A DNA stretch of 16,889 nucleotides from Nitrososphaerota archaeon (GCA_005877225.1 VBPK01000145.1:1-16889), one strand, 5' to 3'; positions 1-6,802 are shown, numbered from the stretch's first letter. A program made the numbers and translations. The notes: generated by a model from the sequence alone, not told the origin.

Positions 1-1158
1 CTCTACAAGAATGTCGAAGAGCTCTTCTGTAGGAAGCTTTCCGTGCATCTCTGCTATCTCGCTTAGAGTCATTCCTTCGAATTCCTTCGTCCTCCTGCAG
101 TAGGAGATCATCACTGTCTCTGGGAATAGTGCATAGCCCTCCCAGCCAGGCAGCCCGTTTTCCGCGTCTCTCTTCACGTTCCTTCTTGTTTTTGGCTCCT
201 TAAGCCTTGCAAGCATCTGTTCTATGCCCCCTTCCAGCGACCAAGGTGGTAGAAGGGCTGTGAGAGTGGTACTGCCAGCGCTGTAAGGATACTGATCCGT
301 TGTGATATCGAGCCCCTCTTTTTCTCTTGCTTCAGTTACGATAACAATGGACTCTCTTGCCTTACTCCAGTTGGATTGCCCAATTACTTTGTGATGGGAG
401 ATCTGCACCGGGACGCCGGACTCTCTTCCTATTCTGACTGCTTCCTGAAAGGCCGGTATCAGATTGCTCCCCTCCCCACGAACATGCGAAAAATACACAC
501 CCCCGGCCTCACGCAGGACCTTGCACATCTCGATCAATTCCTCTGTTTCTGCATACATACTCGGTGGATAAACGAGTCCCGTGGACATTCCCATCGCGCC
601 TTCTTTCATCGTGGTTCTGAGAAGGTGACACATACTTTCTAGTTCAGGAGCAGTCGGGCCGCGGAGTGAAAATCCCATAACGCAAAGACGTATTGTGCCA
701 TGCCCGACGAGCGAAGCAAAGTTGACGGCACTTCCATTCGCCTGAATCGAAGAGAGGTACTCGCCAAAGGAATGCCAACTCCACTCCCCCTGTCTCGTTT
801 CTCCGTCTAGACCTGAAAGATACTTCTTCAGAGTCTCCTTGTGATCTGATGATCCACTTGGAGCAGTCGAGAAACCATCCTGCCCGAAAAGGGCGGTGGT
901 AATCCCTTGCATTATGAGCGGCTCGCATTTTTTGTCTTCGATTATCTTCAACCCGTAGTGCGAGTGCGTATCGATGAAACCAGGCGCAACAATCAATCCG
1001 TTGGCATCAATGACACTCTCCGCATCAACGTGTTCACGAATTCTGCCGACTCCTGCAACTCTCCCGTTCTTGATGCAGACATCGCCACGAAACCAAGGAT
1101 TGCCTAGTCCAGTTACTATTCTACCGTTCTTTACAAGAAGGTCGTAATCGCCGGTCAC
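1..1158 (-). CDS. N-acyl-D-amino-acid deacylase (D-aminoacylase family amidohydrolase), C-terminus cut by window edge
   Basis: This is a metal-dependent amidohydrolase expected to release D-amino acids from N-acyl-D-amino acids in the cytoplasm. The frame is open for 386 codons from a GTG at 1158 to the window edge; family members are usually about 480-530 residues, so roughly the last quarter is missing. Visible landmarks are the N-terminal beta-sandwich strand (DYDLLVKNGRIV), the metal motif APGFIDTHSHYG near residues 58-69 (H65, H67), GAMGMSTGLVYPPSMYAETE, and the later metal histidines in FSHVRGEGSNL and VQISHHKV. Where classical D-aminoacylases have a cysteine ligand (GNCG), this protein reads FGQDGFS, so it belongs to a subgroup with a different ligand. 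The GTG start is the only one possible upstream of the conserved region. It is divergent from the creatininase-family gene, with 75 bp between the starts. Substrate specificity is inferred. Confidence 0.88.
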   Translation of the reverse strand, partial: MTGDYDLLVKNGRIVTGLGNPWFRGDVCIKNGRVAGVGRIREHVDAESVIDANGLIVAPGFIDTHSHYGLKIIEDKKCEPLIMQGITTALFGQDGFSTAPSGSSDHKETLKKYLSGLDGETRQGEWSWHSFGEYLSSIQANGSAVNFASLVGHGTIRLCVMGFSLRGPTAPELESMCHLLRTTMKEGAMGMSTGLVYPPSMYAETEELIEMCKVLREAGGVYFSHVRGEGSNLIPAFQEAVRIGRESGVPVQISHHKVIGQSNWSKARESIVIVTEAREKEGLDITTDQYPYSAGSTTLTALLPPWSLEGGIEQMLARLKEPKTRRNVKRDAENGLPGWEGYALFPETVMISYCRRTKEFEGMTLSEIAEMHGKLPTEELFDILVE

Positions 1159-1187
1159 CTCGTTCGCCCGCGATTTGCTTGATGGTT

Positions 1188-1202
1188 CGATAACTATTTA
1201 GC
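1188..1202. promoter_or_regulatory. Possible shared divergent TATA-like element
   Basis: An AT-rich block (aactatttagc) sits in the only AT-rich part of the 75 bp gap between the two divergent amidohydrolase genes. Its centre is about 36-38 nt from both start codons, so each transcript would have a short leader of roughly 10 nt. The match to an archaeal TATA box is weak on either strand. Confidence 0.3.
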
Positions 1203-1233
1203 ATTCTGACCAGTCGTCTCCTTTGATCAAAGG

Positions 1234-2004
1234 ATGTCTTCGTCATCATCCACCAATCTATTCCTCGAAGATATGACCTGGTTTGATGTTCAGGAATTGC
1301 TGAAGAGGCAGAAAACAATCCTCGTGCCAACCGGCTCGATTGAACAACATGGGCCCCATCTTCCATTGAACACAGATGTTGTGGCTCCCTTGGAGGTCTC
1401 AATATTGGTGGCAAGGAAACTCCGAACGGTAGTTGCGCCACCTTTGAGGCCTGGCGTGTCCGGGCATCACATGCCCTTTCCTGGAACAATTACTCTTCGT
1501 CCTCAGACCTTCATTGAACTGGTGAAGGATTACGCTCGCTCCCTGGCATCCCACGGATTTGATCCGATAGTGTTCATCAATGGGCATGGAGGGAACGCCG
1601 CATCTGTTTCAATCGCAACGTCCGAGGCACGAACAGAACTCTCCCCGACCAAGGTCATTGGCTTCAACTGGTGGGAATTCATACCAAAGGATCTGGGATA
1701 CATCGTCAGTTTTGAAAGCGGATTCCACGCAAATGCGCAGGAGACTTCTTGGATGCTGGCTTTGCGGCCGGATCGCGTGAAGATGGAAAGAGCGAAGAGA
1801 GAAATGCCTGTTGCATCGGAAACAATCAAGATGTCCGAGAACTTTTACATCGGCACTTTCAGGACATTCAAGGACATCACCGAATCTGGTATTCTTGGAG
1901 ACGCGACTAAGGCAGATGCTGAACTAGGGCATAAAGTGGTCGAAGCCGCAGCCGAAAACATAGCCCGAGCAATCGAAGAAGTAGTAAAGAACCCCCCTTA
2001 CTAG
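1234..2004 (+). CDS. Creatininase-family amidohydrolase
   Basis: A 256-residue member of the creatininase superfamily (creatininase, FAPy deformylase ArfB, mycofactocin MftE). These are metal-dependent cytoplasmic hydrolases of cyclic or linear amides. The family signature is plain: PTGSIEQHGPHLPLNTD at residues 32-48 (E37, H39 and D48 as metal ligands), INGHGGN at 115-121 (H118) and HANAQETS at 165-172 (H165, E170). Length fits the family and the frame is intact. In archaea one member, ArfB, works in F420/riboflavin synthesis. Here the neighbours are a D-aminoacylase-like enzyme (divergent) and a DUF917 protein (convergent, 34 bp away), which suggests catabolism of an amide or lactam. That role is inferred from context, and the exact substrate cannot be read from the sequence. 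Confidence 0.9.
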   Translation: MSSSSSTNLFLEDMTWFDVQELLKRQKTILVPTGSIEQHGPHLPLNTDVVAPLEVSILVARKLRTVVAPPLRPGVSGHHMPFPGTITLRPQTFIELVKDYARSLASHGFDPIVFINGHGGNAASVSIATSEARTELSPTKVIGFNWWEFIPKDLGYIVSFESGFHANAQETSWMLALRPDRVKMERAKREMPVASETIKMSENFYIGTFRTFKDITESGILGDATKADAELGHKVVEAAAENIARAIEEVVKNPPY

Positions 2005-2038
2005 TCCTCACTTCTACATCGGACATACAGAACACGCG

Positions 2039-3183
2039 TCAATTGGTCAGAGATTCGACAGGGTTGTACTGGAAATCAAAGCCGAATGCAGATGGACCCA
2101 ATACCTCCAGCCCTCTTTTTGTTCTCCAGGTAGGATGACATGGAATCCCAAGAACATAGAGATCATGATCCTGTGGTATCTTGTCCCAGTTCCAGATTCC
2201 CTGTTTGACCGCAGGATCGTACAAGGTTATTGTGTCCGGTGAGCTCACGCAGGGGTTACCGTCTTTCCAACCAACATGATTCTCGTTCTTGAACCAGATT
2301 CTGAATTTGTGACCGGAGTAGTCCCCTAATCCATCGAGAAAGTAATCGCCATAAAGATGGCCATGCTTTGAATCGTTCTTAGCTTCTGTTACCCGGCCTT
2401 TGAAAAGCACTCTCCCATTTGTTTCCTTCAAAATCGTGTCGAGAGTGTCATTATCTTTTGATTCGCGGATCTTCTTGCCAAGGTCAATGGACCTCGTCAC
2501 GGAGTTAGGCACCAGTGCATTCTTGACATCTTTCCACTCGTAGGCTGTCGCCATTCCCACGCCCCCACCAGAGACTGTGGCAAACGCCCTTCCCATGTCC
2601 TCAAGTCGTCTCAGGTCGGCAACATGCTTCCAGATTATGATATCTCCAAAATGAGACGTCGAGACGCCAACGAGCATTTTCGTGTTCTTAAGAAAAAGGC
2701 GAGTCATCGTTGCATCTGGCACCGCTCGCCCCACAGTATCCCCGTCGATCAATGGCTTCCCATCCTTTGCAGCCTGTTCTATCACTCCCATAAATGCGCC
2801 AGGACCCAGTTCAGTAGCCAGATAGACATCTGGTTCTCTGCCTAAGAATCTAGCAAGCTCCTTCACTGAGGCAGGAGACCATTTTTCGTAGGGCCATTTG
2901 TCCCACTTTATCGGAATCTTACCCTTGTAAACTCGTTCAAACCGCTCTTCCTCTTCGACACTGACACCACCACCGAGATCTCCGGGCGAGAAGACGATGG
3001 CTTTCTTGCGCTTGAGGTCCCTAGGATTGATGATTCTTGGTTTGAACCCTTTCTCGAGAATCGAGTCTGCAGTCTTTAGCGCATTAGATGGTGACCCTCC
3101 CCCTCCGGTGGAGAGTATGGTCGCCCCGTAGACAAGATCGTGGAGATCCTCGCGGTTGAGAGTCTTCAGGTTGTAGACACCAT
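2039..3183 (-). CDS. DUF917 / S-methyl-thiohydantoin desulfurase-like protein, apparent frameshift just after the start
   Basis: The protein matches the DUF917 family (S-Me-THD domains; annotated as hydantoinase/oxoprolinase-like). Its N-terminal region reads LNREDLHDLVYGATILSTGGGGSP (given here in two parts: LNREDLHDLVYG, then ATILSTGGGGSP), which is the family's characteristic opening. The downstream part runs through ATELGPGAFMG, GDTVGRAVPD and a C-terminal half ending SLTN. The full family-length product (about 380 aa) is open in one frame from 2039 up to 3205, but that frame has no ATG, GTG or TTG before an internal GTG at 2866, which would remove the first third. An ATG at 3183 lies two bases out of frame. 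Removing one GT from the adjacent GTGT gives an MVYNLK start in frame. So the gene is either 5' frameshifted by a dinucleotide insertion (real or assembly error) or uses a non-standard start. It is convergent with the creatininase-family gene. Confidence 0.8.
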
Positions 3184-3266
3184 TGCGAATCAGGCAGAAG
3201 AGCCGCTATATCAAAGCTCCTCGTTTGTCTCCCTTCTGTCGCACGCCGATGGTCCTAGTGGTCATT

Positions 3267-3577
3267 GTGCTCTTCCTCCCCCTGCTTTGCCATTCGCCCT
3301 GCTAGGCAGCTATGACCCTCGACGGGCCGCTTTTTCGGGCATGTCTTCGTTCTTCTGCATGACGATAGCACCTCCGGTGAGGGACGAAGCGCCGATAGAG
3401 CGAGCACCTCCACCGCTCCTCTTCTCCGTTCCCGACCGGGTTGCTTCATCGCGCCTGGGTTGGCCTGTGGAACGGCTTTTTTGCCCATGACTTGCCCCTG
3501 ATTTTTCTTTCAGGAGTGCAATTGGGCGCTTCACAACACCGGAAATACATTAGAACATTTCTTTTAAGCCCCTATGA
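3267..3577 (-). repeat. Dispersed repeat, copy A (most complete)
   Basis: About 310 bp that recurs in whole or part at 4801-4945, 5519-5574, 6278-6600 and 11507-11773. Read on the minus strand it begins with a TATA-like TTAAAA (3562-3567) and passes a hairpin, CCTGA/TCAGG at 3497-3501 and 3510-3514. A conserved GGCAAAAAAGCC segment follows, and the copy ends near a GAGCAC motif. Its ends form an imperfect inverted repeat (TCGACGGGCCGCTTTTTC against the start of the element). Minus-strand ORFs inside the copies are not conserved in frame because of small indels, so I treat it as a noncoding or decayed element. It lies just upstream of the 5' end of the DUF917 gene and may have disturbed that gene's promoter region. 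Confidence 0.8.
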
Positions 3578-3648
3578 CTACCGGCCAGCCAGTTAGTCAG
3601 CCTCGACCGGAAATCCCGCGGCGACTTTCAGGAGCGTCGGGTGGGGGC

Positions 3649-3654
3649 TAATAT
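3649..3654 (+). promoter_or_regulatory. TATA box of the DUF1294 gene (leaderless)
   Basis: TAATAT within gggctaatatgcg is centred 24.5 nt before the GTG at 3676. This is the archaeal spacing that puts the transcription start at the first base of the start codon. The same box and spacing recur in the duplicated copy (5021-5026 to GTG 5048). Confidence 0.6.
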
Positions 3655-3675
3655 GCGTCGTTCAACTATCTTAGT

Positions 3676-3987
3676 GTGTCACTCCTCAACCTTCTCACCC
3701 AGTCAAACATCGAGGGATGGGAGATGGTGATAGGGATCGCGGGCATAGTTGCGATGGGCGGCGACAAGCTCCTCGCAGTCATGGGCTGGGACAGGATAAG
3801 CGAGAAGACACTGCACATCATCGCCCTCCTCGGAGGGTTCTGGGGAATCATCGTTGGCGCGTTCCTCTTCCACCACAAGACATCGAAGCCGGAGTTCTGG
3901 CCTCCCGTCCTGTTCGGGGCAGCACTCTGGGCGGCTCTGTTCTTCGCGCTTGTGTTCGGCTACGTCAGGCTTCCCGGCGCCTCGTAG
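3676..3987 (+). CDS. DUF1294 family small membrane protein
   Basis: A 103-residue integral membrane protein with the DUF1294 signature: GGDKLLAVMGWDRISE, then LHIIALLGGFWG, then FHHKTSKPEF. These are the DK..A, RI.E..LH, ALLGG..G and HKT..F landmarks of the family. It has three to four hydrophobic segments, the last being LFGAALWAALFFALVFGYV near the C-terminus. The family is widespread in bacteria and archaea and has no established function. The GTG at 3676 is chosen because a TATA box is placed for a leaderless transcript and because MSLLNLL precedes the first membrane segment. A second, truncated copy lies at 5048-5248, and the two differ at about ten positions in the first 180 bases, several of them synonymous. 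The gene sits between repeat copy A and the VapBC module. Confidence 0.85.
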   Translation: MSLLNLLTQSNIEGWEMVIGIAGIVAMGGDKLLAVMGWDRISEKTLHIIALLGGFWGIIVGAFLFHHKTSKPEFWPPVLFGAALWAALFFALVFGYVRLPGAS

Positions 3988-4116
3988 GCAGGTCCAGTGT
4001 GAGATCTCTTCAACTTGCAATCCCATGGCTTCTTCCTAGCTCTTGTGACCGTCTATTCGTTCAGGCTGTGAGTCTGCCTCCTTGAGGTACTCAGAATGAC
4101 TACGCTCCATGCAGGT

Positions 4117-4153
4117 GCTTAAATACATGGTAATTCCTATTATGCATGGTAAT
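4117..4153 (+). promoter_or_regulatory. vapBC promoter with direct-repeat candidate operator
   Basis: A TATA box (cTTAAATa, 4119-4124) is centred 24.5 nt before the ATG at 4146, predicting a leaderless vapBC mRNA. The nonamer CATGGTAAT occurs at 4126-4134 and again at 4145-4153, 19 bp apart. The repeats lie between the TATA box and the first codons, so a VapB dimer or VapBC complex bound there would block initiation. The TATA box is well supported; the operator role is inferred from the known autoregulation of vapBC operons. Confidence 0.55.
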
Positions 4154-4391
4154 GACCGAGACCGCGACGGTCACGAGTAAGAGCATGATCAACATTCCCG
4201 CGAGCATACGCAGGAAGTACGGCATCAAGGAGGGTGACAAAGTCATTTTCTTCGAGACCGATCAAGGACCTGTACTGCTACGGGTTCCGCCTCTGAAGGA
4301 GCTCTTCGGCAGTGGCCGTGCCCACAGGGATAAGCTAATCCGCGCTGTCCGAGAATTAGACAGAGAGCATCGCAGAGAAGCGGCAGAATGA
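4146..4391 (+). CDS. vapB: VapB-type antitoxin, AbrB/SpoVT family
   Basis: An 81-residue protein with an N-terminal AbrB/SpoVT swapped-hairpin DNA-binding domain at residues 8-47: TVTSKSMINIPASIRRKYGI, then KEGDKVIFFETDQGPVLLRV. This is followed by a charged helical tail (HRDKLIRAVRELDREHRREA) of the kind that wraps and blocks a PIN toxin. Such antitoxins neutralise the cognate VapC and repress their own operon. The ATG at 4146 fits a leaderless promoter; a second ATG at 4152 is also possible. It overlaps the toxin gene by ATGA (4388-4391), which implies translational coupling. The module lies between two arms of a direct duplication (3449-3848 and 4806-5220), which suggests it was inserted or carried as a cassette. 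Confidence 0.88.
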   Translation: MVMTETATVTSKSMINIPASIRRKYGIKEGDKVIFFETDQGPVLLRVPPLKELFGSGRAHRDKLIRAVRELDREHRREAAE

Positions 4392-4780
4392 CCTCCTTCG
4401 TCTTCGATACGGGAGCGCTGTCCCTCTTCTACGCTGATGATGAAAGATTGCGCCCGTTGATAGACAAAATCCACGGAGGGGGGGCTCGAGGACTTCTCTC
4501 TTCGGTCACGCTCTGCGAGTTCTATTACAAGACCTGTCAGAGTCTGGGCCGAGATGTTGCAACATTATGGTCTCGACAGCTGGGCGAGAGGATGCAGGTT
4601 GTGGGGGCCGACCTTGATTTATCCCTCTCTGCCGGGATGGAGAAGTGCAGGAACAACAGACTCTCCCTGGCTGACTCCTACGCGCTTGCCCTCTCAAAGC
4701 GAGTCGGTGGGATCCTACTCACCACGGACAGCGAGCTTGCCAAGAGCAAAGAAGCAAGGGTCAGACACTTCGAAGTGTGA
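4388..4780 (+). CDS. vapC: VapC-type PIN-domain ribonuclease toxin
   Basis: A 130-residue PIN-domain protein of standard VapC length. All four acidic active-site positions are visible: D7 (FVFDTGAL), E44 (TLCEFYYK), D96 (LADSYALAL) and D114 (LLTTDSEL). VapC toxins are Mg2+-dependent endoribonucleases that cut tRNA or rRNA and stop growth when VapB is lost. The start overlaps the stop of vapB, confirming the operon. The frame and catalytic set are intact, so the toxin is probably functional. Repeat copy B begins within about 20 bp of its stop. The RNA target cannot be predicted from this sequence. Confidence 0.9.
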   Translation: MTSFVFDTGALSLFYADDERLRPLIDKIHGGGARGLLSSVTLCEFYYKTCQSLGRDVATLWSRQLGERMQVVGADLDLSLSAGMEKCRNNRLSLADSYALALSKRVGGILLTTDSELAKSKEARVRHFEV

Positions 4781-4800
4781 ATCGACGAGAATAGCCGCAT

Positions 4801-4945
4801 CAAGCGTTTCATTGCGCCTGGGTTGCCTGTGGAACGGCTGTTTTGCCCATGACTTGACCCTGAGATTTCTTTCAGGAGTGCGATTGGGCGCTCCGCAACC
4901 TCGCGCATGCATTGGAAAATTTCTTTTAAGCGCCCATGTCGATAG
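4801..4945 (-). repeat. Dispersed repeat, copy B (promoter-side half only)
   Basis: This matches the promoter-side half of copy A: the CAGGC/GCGC segment, the hairpin arms CCTGA (4859-4863) and TCAGG (4872-4876), and the TTAAAA box at 4924-4929. The distal part of the repeat is absent, ending close to the vapC stop. The hairpin stem is kept while the loop bases differ from copies A and E. Confidence 0.75.
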
Positions 4946-5220
4946 TAGAACTGACCGCTCCCCTGCTGCGTTCACGAATGACCGAAGAGCCGGTCTTGGT
5001 TCAGGAGCGTCGGTGGGTGCTAATATGCGTCTCTCAACTATCTTAGCGTGTCACTCCTCAACCTTCTCACGCAGTCAAACATCGAGAGATGGGAGATGGT
5101 GATAGGGATCGCGGGCGTCTGTGCGATGGGCGGGGACAAGCTCCTCGCGGTCATGGGCTGGGACAGGATAAGCGAGAGGACGCTGCACATCATCGCCCTC
5201 CTCGGAGGGTTCTGGGGAAT
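4806..5220 (+). repeat. Direct segmental duplication of 3449-3848
   Basis: The stretch from within the dispersed repeat to about two-thirds of the way through the DUF1294 gene is present twice in the same orientation about 1.37 kb apart, with VapBC between. Similarity is high over the ends and over the DUF1294 promoter and coding part. It is poor in the middle, where copy A has a GGAAATCCCGCGGCGACT segment that this copy lacks. Homology ends sharply at 5220 after ggttctggggaat. Confidence 0.8.
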
Positions 5221-5248
5221 CTCAAAACTTGGTCGGCCAACAACTTAG
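5048..5248 (+). pseudogene. Truncated second DUF1294 copy
   Basis: This copy repeats the first 58 or so codons of the intact DUF1294 gene (GTG start, TATA box at 5021-5026, GGDKLLAVMGWDRISE, LHIIALLGGFWG). At the duplication breakpoint near 5220 it switches to an unrelated tail, SKLGRPTT, and stops at 5248. The HKT..F motif and the last membrane segments are missing. Changes from the intact copy include G to R, IV to VC and K to R plus several synonymous substitutions, so the duplication is not recent. A short fusion product could still be made, but function is unlikely. Confidence 0.75.
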
Positions 5249-5354
5249 AAACCTCGACGAAACCGAGAGGCTAATTGTGGCGGCTATCCTCCCTATCGTA
5301 CTTCTGTACTTCCTCTTGAGGAGAGAAGAGAAGGGAGGAGCCCCCGGTCATTAG
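5229..5354 (+). CDS. Possible small single-pass membrane protein or 3' remnant
   Basis: A 41-codon frame from a TTG at 5229 encodes LVGQQLRNLDETERLI, then the hydrophobic run VAAILPIVLLYFLL, a basic RREEK and GGAPGH before TAG. This is a convincing membrane segment with a positively charged flank. The frame is also open upstream into the DUF1294 duplicate, so this may be the surviving C-terminus of a membrane protein gene cut at the duplication breakpoint. It does not match a family I know. It runs opposite the weak minus-strand ORF at 5271-5519, and at most one of the two is likely real. Confidence 0.35.
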   Translation: MVGQQLRNLDETERLIVAAILPIVLLYFLLRREEKGGAPGH

Positions 5355-5519
5355 GCGGGTAGCCTCAGTCCCAGAGGCGCAGCCGAAGATCGCAAGAGGT
5401 AGAAGTGAAACCTGAGGAGTGACGGCTGCGGATTGCTGGGCATGAGAATGCACCTGACCAGCAGGCGTGTCGTTGTGCATCGATTCCTTCTTCTGAATGG
5501 TTCTCTTCATCGTCCTCAT
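5271..5519 (-). CDS. Weak hypothetical ORF downstream of degenerate repeat C
   Basis: An 82-residue ORF starting with ATG at 5519 (MRTMKRTIQKKESMHND), directly downstream, in minus-strand sense, of the degenerate repeat copy. It has no recognisable domain or membrane segment, and its codon third positions are unremarkable. Apart from it and the overlapping plus-strand membrane ORF, I see nothing else in 5250-5580. Confidence 0.2.
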   Translation of the reverse strand: MRTMKRTIQKKESMHNDTPAGQVHSHAQQSAAVTPQVSLLPLAIFGCASGTEATRLMTGGSSLLFSPQEEVQKYDREDSRHN

Positions 5520-5574
5520 TTTTTCGCTCGAGAATGCAATTTGTCGCTTCGCAATTCCGGAAGACGAATGGGTT
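5519..5574 (-). repeat. Dispersed repeat, degenerate copy C
   Basis: The block cgaattccgg to ttttcgctc resembles the promoter-proximal part of copies A, B and E: on the minus strand TTCCGG, GCGAAGCG, AATTGCA and GCGAAAAAA align with TTCCGG, GTGAAGCG, AATTGCA and AAGAAAAA. The hairpin arms and TATA box are not recognisable. It lies just beyond the 3' end of the HTH-containing reading frame. Confidence 0.4.
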
Positions 5575-5581
5575 AGATTAG

Positions 5582-6244
5582 CTAGACCAGGGCATTAGAC
5601 GCTTGCACGCTTTCGACATCGATGGACTTGGCAAACACGCGGTGGAGTGGACCCTCGAGAGGGAGAACTCCGACCTCGGCGCTCTCGGCAGGCTGATGAT
5701 AAGTGTGAGGATCATGCTGGATCGCAAACGGAAGATCGCGATTTGGAACATCCTCGACTGGAGGAACCCCGACCTCGTTATGAAGAAGTCCTTGGCCCCG
5801 CTCTCTAGCGGGATCCAGGGTAGGATGCTCCTTCGGAACAGGCGGGAACTGGGCGAGAAAGTCGATGATGTCGTGGTAGCCCGTGATCTTCTCCGGTACT
5901 TCGACGACCTTCGGGTACGGCGCTGTCGGCTTCGGCGTCCTCTCGAGTATCCACTTCCATCCATTCCTCGGCTTCCCGAGCACCTCGCGGTTGAGATACA
6001 TCTGGGCCAGATACGGACGGCAGTTCTTCCCCGAGACGAGCGCGCAGCACTTCCCCGTGTCTTCTCCGAGCTGGTTTGCGATTTGTTTGAACGATGCCCC
6101 GCTCTCACGCATCCTCCACACAGGCGCGAGCCTCCGATACTGCAGAATGTCCCGCTCGTCGTACTCCGGGTTCCAGAAGTCCCGCATGAACTCCAGGCTC
6201 TCCCAGTCGCCGAGCAGCTTTGCTCGCAGTAAGGAACTCTCCAC
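5582..6244 (-). CDS. HTH-containing hypothetical protein, probably a decayed mobile-element gene
   Basis: A 220-codon frame from a GTG at 6244. The first 130 residues look like real protein: ESSLLRAKLLGDWESLEF, FWNPEYDERDILQYRRLAPV, a helix-turn-helix-like RESGASFKQIANQLGED near residues 50-66, and EKITGYHDIIDFLAQFPPVP. After FPPVP the sequence turns unlike protein, while the next minus frame becomes GC-rich in third positions and reads SGAKDFF, suggesting a frameshift near 5835. Upstream, a different frame reads MAQKGEKEHD from an ATG at 6300, matching MAKQGEEEHND in repeat copy A, so a second frame break near 6270 is likely. The HTH plus a following DFF-type segment recalls free-standing archaeal homing-endonuclease-like genes, but I cannot confirm LAGLIDADG motifs. 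It is likely a remnant of the gene once carried by the dispersed repeat. Confidence 0.45.
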   Translation of the reverse strand: MESSLLRAKLLGDWESLEFMRDFWNPEYDERDILQYRRLAPVWRMRESGASFKQIANQLGEDTGKCCALVSGKNCRPYLAQMYLNREVLGKPRNGWKWILERTPKPTAPYPKVVEVPEKITGYHDIIDFLAQFPPVPKEHPTLDPARERGQGLLHNEVGVPPVEDVPNRDLPFAIQHDPHTYHQPAESAEVGVLPLEGPLHRVFAKSIDVESVQASNALV

Positions 6245-6277
6245 CTGCGTGTACGGGTCCCAGCGGACGCGTCGTGC

Positions 6278-6600
6278 TCTTTCTCCCCCTTCTGCGCCAT
6301 TCGCCCCTTTGGTGGCGGCATGGCCTCTCGAGGCAGACCCATCTCATCGGTACGTGGCAAACGCCCCAACGCGAGAACCAGTGGCTATGACCCTCGACGG
6401 GCCGCTTTTTCGGGCATGTCGTCGTTGTCGCTCTGCATGACGGATGACCTCCGGTGAGGGAGGAAGAGCCGATAGAGTGAGCACCTCCACCGCTCCTCTT
6501 CTCCGCTCCCGCCCGGGTTGCTTCATCGCGCTTGGGTTGGCCTGTGGAACGGCTTTTTTTGCCCATGACTTGCCCCGGAAATTCCGCGGCGACTCTCAAC
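6278..6600 (-). repeat. Dispersed repeat, copy D with internal deletion
   Basis: The left part (CTATGACCCTCGACGGGCCG through TTGCCCATGACTTGCCCC) matches copy A closely, and weaker similarity extends to the GTGCTCTT motif at about 6279. After ttgcccc (about 6577) it jumps directly to ggaaattccgcggcgact. In copy A the matching segment lies about 110 bp further on, so the hairpin and TATA-bearing part have been deleted here. It is joined at its other end to the HTH-containing reading frame. Confidence 0.75.
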
Positions 6601-6800
6601 TCGCGGTTGCGCCGCAGCCCGTCTACCTCAGGTGCAGGAAGGAAGAGCTGGATCTGGGTCGCTGCTACGAAGAGGCTTGCCTTCCTCCAGGTCGCGATGA
6701 GCAGGGGGAGGGACGCGCTCGAAAGGTACCTAGCGACAGTAGACGACTGAAAGCCGTACAGATAATTCTCGCTCATACAGAGATGCTGGGCTCACATCCT
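6601..6800. other. Intergenic stretch, no convincing gene
   Basis: Between the deleted repeat copy D and the livK promoter, short ORFs exist on both strands but none shows a domain, a start signal or consistent composition. A plus-strand tail ending RGRDALERYLATVDD at 6750 looks slightly protein-like and could be a remnant. Confidence 0.4.
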
Positions 6801-6802
6801 GA

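Noticed and set aside
3310..3534. Minus-strand ORFs in the repeats sharing an RPIALLKE peptide as a conserved small protein
   Set aside because: Copies A, B and E shift frame relative to each other within about 20 codons after RPIALLKE, so the similarity reflects DNA repeat identity rather than protein conservation.
3310..3578. CTATGAC at both ends of repeat copy A as a target-site duplication
   Set aside because: Copy D carries the same CTATGAC at its left end, so the heptamer belongs to the repeat rather than to a duplicated target.
5603..6232. 209-residue plus-strand ORF
   Set aside because: It lies antisense to the HTH-containing minus-strand frame. Its composition looks like a complement of coding DNA, and it shows no recognisable domain.
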